DNA of 64,000 nucleotides, from the NCBI GenBank assembly GCA_964016875.1, contig OZ024718.1:191001-255000 (forward strand). The letters run 5' to 3'. Below, piece by piece: positions 21,071-31,890 of this stretch (positions are counted from its first letter, which is position 1; every line of letters begins with the position of its first letter). The notes under the pieces are model-generated. The model made no database searches and was not told the origin of the DNA. It saw only the letters and a list, made by a program, of their open reading frames with translations. Origin of the DNA: Fallopia convolvulus (taxonomy: Eukaryota; Streptophyta; Magnoliopsida; Caryophyllales; Polygonaceae). Both the position numbers and the translations under genes were made by a program.

Positions 21071-22467
21071 TTACATGATCCTACAACTACCAGGGTTCTC
21101 ATCACTGAACATATGGGTGATGTGATCATGGTACACCGGTGGTGGCACCGGGACGTACCCATAGCCGGGTGGAGGCCGCCCATACACGGCGGTGTGGTTC
21201 ATCATTGATCCCTGTTGATTCATTATCATGGCCATGTATTGCTGCTGTTGATAAGGGTTGTAGCCTGGCACTGGGACCATACCCGCATAATACCCACCAC
21301 CACTTCCATTCATGTTCATCATTCTCTTTTTACCATCGCCACCACCATCTTGACTTTTACCCCCACCTTCCCCACTATTTTTACCATCTCCGCCATTCTT
21401 ACCACCACCTTCACCACCCACTTTCTTACTTAAACTTCCATCTTTGCCCTCACTGTTTCCTCCTATCACCTTCCCTATCATTGACATGATTCCACCATTT
21501 TTCTTATCATCTCCACCACCACCACTCTTAACTTTTTGATCATCTCCGTCGGCACCTCCTTTCTTGTCCTTCACAAGGTCATTACTCGTGATGGGCACGA
21601 ATGTCGTCTTTTGCTGCTTACGGTGTTGATCACCACCATTATCTGATTCATCATCAAATTCATCATCAGATTCATCCTCCTCATATTCGTCGTCATCATC
21701 CTCAAAATCCTCATCCTCATGATCAAGCTGATCATCATCCCCACTAGAAATAGAAATATCCTCAAAATCATGACCATCACCTTTACCGGGTAATTTATCA
21801 ACCTTGGGGATTAATGCAGGCTTCTGTTGATCTTTCATGTTCAAATCCTTAGACGACCCTGATTTCATCTTCTCCAGTAATTGTTGAAAGTTAAGTTGCT
21901 GCAAATTCTTACCATCACCACCACTAATCCCTGACTTTTGCTGAGACTTATCACCACCTCCTTGAACAAGTACTTTCTTTAACAACTGATCATTCACATT
22001 ATTCTCAGTTTCACTCTTCTTGTTTGAATTATTACCCTTATCAGAGCTCCACAAGTGTGCACGTTTGCCTGATTTCTCCAGTTTCCTGATGAGCACATCA
22101 GGATCAACATTACCTGTAACACTCACCTTCCCTTGTTGCATATCTATTGTAGTAGCATATACACCTATATTATAAATGAAGAAAAAATTTGAAGCTTTAT
22201 ATATGGATGGATTAAGAAAGTAGTGTCCATATATATATACCATCAATTTTCTGTAAGATCCTTTTGACTTTGCTCTTGCACCCGTCACATTCTATATTAA
22301 CTCTCAGAACGCAAGTCTACGGGAAAGGGGAAAAAACAGATTAATTAAACAAATTCTTAATTATCAGCCTACTATACACAAGCAATTAATACACGTACGC
22401 CAAATCAAAAGATACTAGATAGAGGGAGTAAAATTACCTGGGCCTTGAGTAGATCTTGTTTACTCAT
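21071..22467 (-). CDS. Heavy-metal-associated isoprenylated plant protein (HIPP), 399 aa
   Basis: Three exons: 22438-22467 (MSKQDLLKAQ), 22241-22316 and 21071-22164, joined in frame with GT..AG borders to 399 residues. Residues about 11-75 are an HMA domain with the metal-binding CxxC (NIECDGCKSKV) and the fold-typical GVYATTIDMQQGKVSVTG. The middle is an unusually acidic Asp/Glu run (about residues 195-220) followed by Gly/Lys/Asp-rich low-complexity sequence and a Pro/Tyr/Gln/Met-rich tail. The last four residues, CRIM, form a CaaX box for farnesylation. HIPPs bind metal ions and attach to membranes or move to the nucleus; the exact role here is inferred only from the family. The split after the first ten codons is typical of the family. 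Confidence 0.93.
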
Positions 22468-23931
22468 GGCTGAACCCAATTTTTCCTATGAAATCGAGAA
22501 ACAGAGAAGCTCAAAAGATCCGGCCTCTGAGTATATTAATTTTTTGTGAGTGAAGAGTGAAGAGTGAAGAGAGGGGAAATGATCGATCAGTGTTAGATAT
22601 ATATGGAGCTAGCTGAGATTTTCTCCCTTATCTTTTAATGTTGAAGCTAGCTAATATATGCTTCAGGATGTGTGCTCTCTAACCACTAAAGAAGATAAGA
22701 GAAATATAAAGAGAGTACGTGATGGAGTGAAGGAAGAGACATGGGGCGTGGCCAGTTGGAAGAATGAAAAGAATGTGAAAATGTTTGGTGTTGTACGTTG
22801 AGGGAGCACTGAATACAAACTTGTTTGTTTCCTTCCTACTTTCCTCCTCTAGTCCTAGCTACCTTTTTAATTTCTTTTATTGTATTTTTTAAGTTAGCTT
22901 TTTTGCCCACTGTACATTCCGTTAAAGCTTATAATACTCCACTTACGAAGGCGGGTGAAGAACAAGGATAGTACGGGCTACGTACTACTGAAAAATGCAA
23001 CGCAACAAAACTCATTTTTTCATTTTTACCAAGAAATTATATATACTTGAAATCAAATGAGGTTAATTCACTTAAGATAGCTAGCAATTTGCAAATGACA
23101 AATTTGCTTGCAAGCTAGTGTCATATATATATGCAAATTAAGGTCGTTTATTTGATGAACTAGCTAGGTTCACTCATTTTATCTCAACGGCCCATTCTCC
23201 CCCACCCACTTTTCATCCCGTCACTATCTCCTTTCTATTAATATTGTTTTTTTGGAAGTCCCTATAACTACGTCTACACACATAGCTATACAAAACAAAA
23301 CGAAATGTAATTAAAATGAAAAATTCAAGACAACTACGTCTACGCATAAGGATTTAGCTAGCTATACAAACGACGACATGTAATTATAATGATATGATAA
23401 TAGTCCCTATAACGCACTTTTATAGAATATTTAATCTTATGGAACAAAATCCCTAAATATGTAATCATACCAGCCGGCCTGTTGGCCTATTCACATTTTT
23501 GGTTTGCTTAAAAAAGTGTCATATTTATTGCATAATCTTATGGGAAAAAAATAAATAAAGGTCACGGAATAACCTGATCATTTAATTTTTTAAACTACGC
23601 AGTATATATAGAATTAATAGACTATAGAATTCCTTGGTCAAGAATTTTTGAAACTATAAAAACTTGAATATCTCTTGTACTGCTTTAGCGATTCCCCTCG
23701 ATCATGCACCCTTCCTTCCCCCTACTATTTAATTAGAGAATTGTAACTTGTGAACACAATATTCTAATAGAAAAACAACTAGTTAAACTAGCTACAATTA
23801 AATAGTTTAATAAAAAAATAACTAAATATGTCATAGATATACCTACAAGTTGAGCTATATATATACAATTATTAGTATATATAAGACGTGAAACTGTGGA
23901 TCTAAGATGTGATCACAGACGAGACAGTATA

Positions 23932-23932
<1 letters not shown>
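22468..23932. promoter_or_regulatory. HIPP 5' flank and spacer to the ATL gene
   Basis: Non-coding. The first 200 bases carry GAAGAGTGAAGAGTGAAGAG (about 22550-22570) and probably the HIPP 5' UTR and promoter. The remainder is AT-rich without coding signal. Confidence 0.4.

Positions 23933-23979
<47 letters not shown>
23933..23979. repeat. (TA)n microsatellite
   Basis: About 23 perfect TA units, 66 bp before the ATL start codon, so within its 5' UTR or core promoter. Confidence 0.95.
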
Positions 23980-23983
<4 letters not shown>

Positions 23984-24045
23984 TGATCTCCTCCAATATA
24001 ATTAATTAAAAATTCCAAATTAAAGTCACCGGCCGGGCAGCCACC

Positions 24046-24642
24046 ATGAGCACCCACTTCCTCGGCCATCAACCGGCGGCGGCAAAAGCCCTGGGTCTCC
24101 AACTCCTCCTGATCTCCCACGGTCCAATCCTGGTCAACGCCCAGTTTCGAATGTATGGGTCTTACTACAGACCCTCGTGGTACATCGGACTCATATTCCT
24201 CCTCCTCACCTTTCTCATCGTCTTCGGCATCGTTCTCATCATCTACTTCCGCCAACGCCGCCACACCGGCGCCAGCCCCGGCTCCACCGTCGCCGCCGCG
24301 TCCCACCGCGGCACATGCACTGCCGGGCTCGACCCGGACACGGTGAAGGCGTTCCCTCTGCTAACGTACACGGAGGCCAAGAAAGCGAGCGGCGTGGGGT
24401 TGGATTGCGCAGTTTGCTTGAGCGCGTTCGAGGAGCATGAAACGCTGCGTTTGATGCCCAAGTGCGGCCACGCCTTCCACCCGGGCTGCGTCGACGCCTG
24501 GCTCGCCTCCCATACCACCTGCCCGTGCTGCCGGGCAGATCTCCTTTGCCAACAAGACTCGCCCTCGACTACACGCGTGGTTAAAGCATCAAACGACGCC
24601 GCTGTGGATGTGGAGCCGCCAAGAGCTGGAGGAGCTAGATGA
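24046..24642 (+). CDS. ATL-type RING-H2 E3 ubiquitin ligase, 198 aa
   Basis: An intronless gene whose ATG lies in a strong context (GCCACCATGAG). It has the ATL layout: a hydrophobic N-terminal membrane segment (about residues 44-68, WYIGLIFLLLTFLIVFGIVL), a basic stretch, the GLD motif (GLDPDTVKAFP, about 93-103) and an RING-H2 finger (about 119-160: CAVCLSAFEE, MPKCGHAFHPGCVDAWL, TTCPCCR) with the conserved Pro before the second Cys pair and the Trp three residues after the sixth ligand. ATLs are membrane-bound E3 ligases, many of them in defence or carbon/nitrogen signalling. The coding sequence is much richer in GC than its surroundings, a common trait of intronless ATL genes. Confidence 0.93.
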   Translation: MSTHFLGHQPAAAKALGLQLLLISHGPILVNAQFRMYGSYYRPSWYIGLIFLLLTFLIVFGIVLIIYFRQRRHTGASPGSTVAAASHRGTCTAGLDPDTVKAFPLLTYTEAKKASGVGLDCAVCLSAFEEHETLRLMPKCGHAFHPGCVDAWLASHTTCPCCRADLLCQQDSPSTTRVVKASNDAAVDVEPPRAGGAR

Positions 24643-26880
24643 GATTTATATATAGAGTTCAAATTAACAGCTAGCCTCCCATCCCATCATCATCATAGAT
24701 CGATCGAGTTGACTTTTTTGATGCAATAGTACTAGTAGTTTCAAGTTTGATTATTCAAAGATTATCGATCGCTTTGGTTTGTAACTTTGTATATATAACT
24801 ATTTAGAGGTTGATTTGCAAATTTTTATTGGATCGATCGAGTGCAAATTGGTTGTTTTAAAAAGGACCTGCAATTTCTAGCTTATAGCTAGCTAGTGTGT
24901 TTGACACGTCGACAGGCCACCGTTTACCTGGCGGTTTGTTTAGAGTGATGTCAAAAAGGGGCAGGGCTGAGTTTAGCCAAGGGATAACTATGTCTATGGC
25001 CGGCCTGTGGTTTTGGGCTGCTCTTTTTTTTTGGGTCAAAATACTGGCCAAGGGATAAACATATATATATATATATATGCATTACAAATTTCCATCAAAA
25101 AAGATTTGGATTACAAAACTTCGGCGCTCTCATAATTTGTTGAAAGTTTGAAACCCATGTGCATCTCCATCTTATTGGGCGTGGGCTACGCCTATGTAAG
25201 CCCAAATGAACATATCGTTGTTTTTGTAAGCCCATATATATGCCTGTTATTTTTTTTTGGTCGAATATATATGCCTGTTATTCACATTATCTTCTTTTCA
25301 TTATTAAGAAAATGAGTGTTTTGTTTTTCTAATTAATGTATTTCAAAACCATTTAAGAAGTAAATATTTTTCTTTTTCTTATTTTAATCAAAAACAGTGC
25401 CTATGAGTGTTATTAATTATCTTAAAATTTTAGCCATCTAAGTGAATGTTTGGAGGCAAAATATTAATATATCCTCTGAGCTAACGGATCGGAATTGAAG
25501 GTGATCTACATATCCATAAACGTACCGTGTGACATGTCACATCGATCAACTAATTAAGCTAGGGAAGGGAGTCGTATGCCCATGGCATGAATATACAACG
25601 CCAACCTTGCAAAAACATTATTTCGAATAGCATAAGTTAAAAGATCTACGAATCGAATACTCCGATCATCAATTAATTAGAGGGTCAAAATTAAAGCGTT
25701 CTTCTTAATTATACGCACGCACCAGTGCGCCACGTACCACCCCAAAGATTAAGACAAATTATTCAGCCATTTTTTTCTTCCAACGAATACCTGGGCACGT
25801 GCCCGGCCTAATAGTAATCTTCAAAGGCTGCAAGTCCAAGTACATGCATATATGCATGCATGCATGCACACAAGACATTAAACCACAGCCATCAGCCATG
25901 CATGTATATTAATTTAGGGTTTAAATTTTGTAAGTATTAACTGGCATTACTTGTATATGTAATTTCACGGGGGCCGACAAAATTAATTAATAACGCCAAG
26001 AACCAGATCCTTATATTTCTTTGAAAATCCATGTTTCAGCGTCAAGATAAACCTTTGGCTTATTTTTAATACGTTAATCACTGACTATAAGCCATAATCT
26101 CACCAACTCACACCGCCGCTTTGAATATCAAACCCCTACATTCATATATAGGTCATAGGCATTCTAATTTCTAATTAAGATCGGATCGCTACTATAATTA
26201 ATTACACATGCGCCAATAGTACTTGTGATCAGGCCGAATACATATTAACTCTCAGCTCGGATTATATGCACAAGTGTTTTTAGCCGGCCTTTGTAATAAG
26301 GAAGCTTTATGCGTGTAGTGTACCCTAAACTACGATAAGATAACTAATTTTGACCTCGTCACTAAGACACTAACTTAATTCGATATTGGATGTACCTAAT
26401 GACGCGTATTAAATCCCTACGTACGTACTTATATTCTAATAAAATGAAGGCTACTGTATATATCCGCGATAATAATAATAGCACCTACTTGTCTGGCTAG
26501 TTCCAGACCTTCACTTAGCTGGATCGATCGGGTGCTCAAATATAATTAGCCAAGTATGATGTCATTTTGACGTTTTCATGTTACGATTGATATTAGGTTT
26601 GATATATATCATCTCCTTGTTAAGGATTTATCAAAAAAAATCTCTTTTTTTAGGACACTATGTTAAATTTAGTAGACCGATAAGAGTTATTCTTACGCAT
26701 ACATAGCAATTGAAAATATATATTTTACCGCTTCGAAAAAATGCTTTTTTTTAAACTTATACTCTAAGGACATATATTAAAAATACTATTTAAGGGAACT
26801 AAAATCCTATAAGTAAATTGACGAACTCTTTAAAAAAAATTAATTAATCCTAATTAAATACATATTAATAAAATATTTTA
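24643..26880. other. Intergenic, AT-rich
   Basis: The first 150 bases are likely ATL 3' UTR. Beyond that I see only AT-rich sequence with short TA, GATC and GCATGCAT runs (e.g. 25843-25868) and no open frame with protein-like composition. Confidence 0.4.
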
Positions 26881-26919
26881 ATGTTAAGTAACTTAACTTA
26901 TGCCATAAGAACATGGGTT

Positions 26920-27060
26920 AAAAAACTTTTGACCATCTAGTTAATCGGTTAAGCCTCCAAGGATAGTACACAGAGATTTTCGGTTCGACTCTCGGACAGT
27001 GTCCTTCACAACAACAAAAAAAACATAGGTTTGAAAAATCAAAAAAAAAAAAGAAGCTAG
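26920..27060 (+). repeat. Possible tRNA-derived SINE
   Basis: An A-box-like TAGTTAATCGGTTAAG (26938-26953) and a B-box-like GGTTCGACTC (about 26981-26990) are spaced as in a tRNA and followed by A-rich tails (27010-27055). It does not fold into a good cloverleaf. Weak call. Confidence 0.3.
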
Positions 27061-27489
27061 AATCTCATTTACATAATCCCATTCAATTATTCTTATTGTA
27101 TTTAAACCAAACAAAAATCTTATTTTATCTTTATACCAATTGGGAATATATATATATTTGCCGCCTTATTAATTGGCTCCTATCTCATTTGTGACTCGTG
27201 TTTAATGACTTTTTTTTTTTTGTTAAACAAGTCTCATCGATCACTTAATAGTTGAGTGTTTTCAGGAAAACACATCCTCTGTCTACGATCACATCGCTTA
27301 TAGTTATACCACTTGTCAGCCATAACAGCACAATAACAAATACTGTAAATGACAAACGGACCTACTAAAAATATTTGATGAATGAAACTAATCCCAATGC
27401 TCTATCATTCTTAGTGTGACTTTTAGCACGTAAGACCACTTGACGTGTAATAAAAACCTGCACAGTTGGCTGCTTGTACATCCATTTTT

Positions 27490-27503
27490 GCCCTATATAA
27501 AAC
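27490..27503 (+). promoter_or_regulatory. TATA box of the bHLH gene
   Basis: CCCTATATAAAACC is a strong plant TATA box on the plus strand. Transcription from about 30 bp downstream would give a long leader that includes the L1 insertion. Confidence 0.55.
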
Positions 27504-27662
27504 CTCCACCCACATCAAATAATCAAATATCAATGCAAGCCCCATTTTCCCATTTTTCGATCCTCTTATGTTTTTTTTTGTTCACCGATCCAGCACAACT
27601 CTTAGTAGTGTACCCTAAAAAAATATACTCCGTACTATATATACTAATTAATTATTTTGAGG

Positions 27663-27925
27663 CAAACGTTTTTGGTTTATCCAATTCCGTCATGTGTATC
27701 GCGAGGCAAACGTTGTTGCGGATTGCCTTGCTTCTCTTGCTTTTAACTATCAATTAGGTTTCTTTGTATTGCTTGCCCCGCCTGAGGGGATTTCTATTCT
27801 GCTTAATGACGATGTAAGGGGTCGGGCTATCCCCCGTTTGCTGACTACTTAGCCCTTTCTTTTATTATTAATAAAATTCCCCCTTGAGGGGACGGAGAGT
27901 ACCGCCTCTCCTTCTACCAAAAAAA
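27663..27925 (+). mobile_element. 5'-truncated L1 insertion with poly(A) and 17-bp target duplication
   Basis: The insert carries the very end of the ORF2 RNase H domain (REANVVADCLASLAFNYQLG at 27700-27759, stop TAG 27850-27852), a short 3' UTR and a poly(A) tail (27919-27925). It is flanked by the perfect direct repeat AATTAATTATTTTGAGG at 27646-27662 and 27926-27942. It lies between the bHLH TATA box and its ATG. Only about 260 bp were inserted, typical of abortive reverse transcription. Confidence 0.9.
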
Positions 27926-27964
27926 AATTAATTATTTTGAGGGCTTTTGAGAGGAGATTGAAGA

Positions 27965-29398
27965 ATGACACTAGAAGCAGTGGTGCACCAACAACAAGGC
28001 CTTTTGAGTCACAACAAAGATCTCTGCACCTTACTTGACACCTGGGGCTGGGATTTCAACTTTTCAGAACAACAACAACAACATCATCATCATAACTCAC
28101 AAGACCAATTAGGAGTATTAGAAGAAGATGAGATTATTAATGGTAATTGCGTTGGATACAACTTTCTCAGTAACCAATCAGAAGATCAACACCAGTGGGA
28201 CCTTTCTGCAGCTGCCACGTCATCACCATCCATATCATCAAGACGGCCAAAACGACGCCGTGCCAGGAGCTGCAGGAGGAACCAGGAGGAGATTGAAAGC
28301 CAGAGGATGACTCACATTGCTGTTGAGAGGAAGCGCAGAAAGCAGATGAATGAGTACCTTTCTGTGCTCAAATCATTAATGCCACATTCTTATTCTCAAA
28401 GGGTCTCTTTCTTTTCTCCCTCTTTTTTCTATATCTAAAAAGCACTACTATTAGGCTTATATACAAGGAAAAATTGGAGAAAATAACCCAATTTTGAGGG
28501 TAATTGCAAAAAATAGCTCAACCTTTAAATATGAGATCGATTTTTCATAGCTAGTTAACAATCAAGAGACATTTTCATTTACAGCTTATCAAGATTGATT
28601 ATGAGTAACATCAATATTAATTATGATCGATATGATGTGGCTGTCAGTGATAAAAAAAAAAAATCATCTATGCTAATGCTAAGGCTAGCTAGTAATCACA
28701 ACTCATCCCATAGTTGGAGCTATTAGCTACAACTTTTATTAATTCAGGGTATCTTTTACAACCACCGTACCCCAAAAGTTGGGTTTTTTTTGTTGCAATT
28801 TTCCCAATAAAAAACTATGTACTACTTTTGTTGGGTTTTCTTGTGGGCGGCGCAGGGGGATCAGGCATCAATTGTGGGAGGAGCTATAAATGTTGTCAAG
28901 GAGTTAGAGCACAACTTGCAATATTGGCTAAGTAAGATGCAATTTATAATTATGTCGACCCAAGAGAAGCCATTTGGAGATCTCTTCACCTTCCCACAAT
29001 ACTCCACAACCATCAACACCGGCGCAGGCCAGATTAATACTATGAATACTCCTTACAGCAAGGCGAGTAATGTGGCGGATATAGAGGCGACCATGGTAGA
29101 AAGCTGCCATGCCAATCTCAAAATCAGGTCCATAAAACGCCCCAAACAGCTCCTTACACTCGTCTCCGGCCTCCAACAAATGAGGCTCAACATCCTCCAC
29201 CTTAATGTCATTACCTCAGATCCATTTGTGCTTTACTCCCTCACCATCAAGGTACGTAGTACGTACGTAGGGACATTATTTTTTATAATTAATGAAGGTA
29301 AGAACTCGATTTACCAGAAAACATTTGATGTATGAATGCAGGCAGAAGATGATGCCCAGTTGAGTTCCGCAGATGAGATAGCAAGAGCAATTCATTAA
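27965..29398 (+). CDS. bHLH transcription factor, subgroup Ia (bHLH94/96/99-like), 296 aa
   Basis: Three exons (27965-28402, 28856-29251, 29342-29398) join in frame to 296 residues. The bHLH domain spans the first splice: MTHIAVERKRRKQMNEYLSV (basic region with the H-E-R DNA-contact residues) then LKSLMPHSYSQR | GDQASIVGGAINVVKELEHN. This QRGDQASI.GGAI..VKELE signature marks subgroup Ia, which includes relatives of stomatal SPCH/MUTE/FAMA partners. The N-terminus is Gln/His-rich; a basic RRPKRRRARS stretch just before the domain is a likely nuclear signal. The C-terminal ACT-like part (ANLKIRSIKRPKQLLTLVSG, LQQMRLNILHLNVIT) is also typical. Expected to bind E-boxes as a dimer in the nucleus. 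An L1 fragment sits 22-39 bp upstream of the ATG. Confidence 0.92.
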
Positions 29399-31890
29399 CA
29401 TATTAGGAGGCATTGAAGAAGAAGAAGAAGCTTAATTAATCAATTATCTCAAGCTGAACGAACTGAATTGAACAATATATTATAATGACAAGATCGATCG
29501 ATATATCAGTACGTTATAATTAGTTAGTTTACTTGGTTTCCCGCTCGCCTAGCTTCTTTGTATGATTATTATGATACTATATATGAATTATGTTTCCTAA
29601 TTAATACTATATAGCGAGTCTTCGCATTCATTTATCTTCTTCTCTCTATCATTGAGCATTTAGCTACAAATTAAGAGTTTATGTAATATTGCTAATTAAG
29701 GTACGTTCGACGTCCATATTTTAATCGTATCTTCTTCAAGTAATTAGTGGAAATCTACTTTATGTACGTTGAATTGTAGCCCTACCTGAAACCATGATTA
29801 AGAAAAAATCGCATCTCTAAGCTTAATTAGTGATGATAATTTTTGGTTGAGACCACTCATACTCATAGTATAGGGAGTCAATTCAGCCGACCCTTATCTA
29901 CCAAACCTAATTTTATCAAAAAGGCACATAGTACAAAGTGTCCTGCGTCATAGCTGCTGCTATTAGTTACGCCCACAAGAATAGATTCAAAACTAAAACC
30001 ATTACTAGTAAAACATATGGACATATCAAACGTTGAATTATAATTTTTAGCACTCGATGTGATAAAGCTTATATCTACTTAGATATCATTGTCTCATTGT
30101 CTCTGAAGTGTGTTGATCGAATTTGAAAGCTTGATTAATTACAATTTTTGTAATTTATGTCCAAGGATATCGATTAAGAATTCTTAATTAAAAAGATTAA
30201 TTTAGATTTTATAGTATTAATTTTCGTTTAAAATTTCATTTCTAAAAATATTTAAGTTGTCCAAGTACTCTATATTGATTAGCATATACATTACACAATG
30301 TGATGCAATGAATGCGATATGGGGTACATGAACAAGGAATAACATGAAGAAACCATAGGGTGAAAAACAGACGGCTAAGGGGGGCTGGTATTACAAAACC
30401 ATATAGTATTCGTAGTACTGTTCTTCTCCCTAGGCACTAGGCATCAATCATCATGCATCTATTTAAGTTGAAAAACGTAACTCCGTGTTAAATAAATAGA
30501 TAATCACGTACATATATGTCCCACACCATTTGTACACCATGCTATTGCTACCTAGCTCCACGTATATATCTTCACATCAAAGCCAAAGTCGATTCTTTCA
30601 TCTTTTCGACGACTTTTTTTTGTTTTTGTTTTTTTAATAATGATCTACAGGGAAAAAAGAACATACAATATTTCATTTATTCCCAACGTGAAACACGTAC
30701 GGATGCACAACGTATATATGGGTTAACCTAAGCTCGTGCGATATAGCTAGTATATAGTAGTTGTTACCACGATGTTAAAAATTTGATTTTTTTTGTCAAT
30801 GCTTCGCAAGTGATTATGTAAATGTAAATGAACATGAATTTTTGTAGCTCTCACTGTTTAAATTTGTAGCAACTTTTTAGACCCATCTTTAAGCTCATGC
30901 ATCTTTTATTTTTGCAAATTAATCCATAATTCAATCAGTCCGATTTCTCTATTGCTTCTTAATCATACTCTTTATTGTACTCTTTTGTGGTATTTTTCAA
31001 CATATACTTTGCTATTAATGTTTAAATTTCTTTTTTGATTTAATTTGGAAATTGATTGACCAATCACGTCGTAAGGAGTATAGAACGAAATATATTTAGG
31101 GAGTTGAAAATTTGATTTGTAATTCGATCAATACTGACCCATCACATTAAAATCTAAATTATTCTGGTGAAAGGAGAAATGAAGTAAATAAAACGTCACA
31201 CACAGAATATCAGAAACAGGAGCTCCACTGGAAAAAGAGAAGCGATGGAGCATCGAAGGTAGACCAAGTTACACCAATGCAAGATTCGGATCGGAGACAT
31301 CTCTCTCGTCTCTATCTATATATCCTATATGTGTGTGTGGAAAAAGAAAAAAAAAAGCAGAAATAAGAAGATTCCGCCCACTGGAAAATGAGAGATGAGG
31401 CAGGCGCCTTCAGATTAGATTGGTGGTTCCTGTGGTTGCGAAGCGACAGAATTTTATTCAAGCACGTACGTCCTACTACGTACGAGCGTTTCTTACGTAC
31501 TGTCGGCATTTGCTTGTACTCCATTCATCAATGCACAGCGTTTTGGACAAATTCATTATTTGACTCGTACTATATATTTACAGCACGTGGAGACTATGAA
31601 TTAATGTGGTTCGTGTAACACAAAAATTTCAAGAATCATACGTTAGATATATAGCATTTGATTCATTCTAAATGTAAGCATATTTTACTTGAAAACATAA
31701 ATCAAATAAATGATGGAAAGTCATAGCATTATGAGAGTAAAATCGTTGCATATTTGCTTTACAGATTGCATTAACAAAATCCACAACAAATGTACGTACG
31801 TACGTATAATAACAATCCAACTTAATTACCTGGCCTGATCAATTGGGACATTATTAATTAATTTATAACCATTGCGAATATGCAGCGATT
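29399..31890. other. Intergenic between bHLH and sugar transporter
   Basis: The first 200 bases are probably bHLH 3' UTR. The rest is AT-rich with no gene, RNA or element I can support. Confidence 0.4.

Noticed and set aside
21139..21801. Plus- and minus-strand frames over the HIPP low-complexity exon
   Set aside because: His/Thr- and Met-rich shadows of the Gly/Asp/Lys-rich HIPP coding sequence.
24155..24662. Several open frames overlapping the ATL gene
   Set aside because: The GC-rich coding sequence keeps other frames open by chance; only the frame with the RING-H2 finger has domain support.
28714..29335. Long plus-strand frames running from intron 1 through exon 2 of the bHLH gene
   Set aside because: They include intron sequence; the spliced model joins the bHLH domain correctly.
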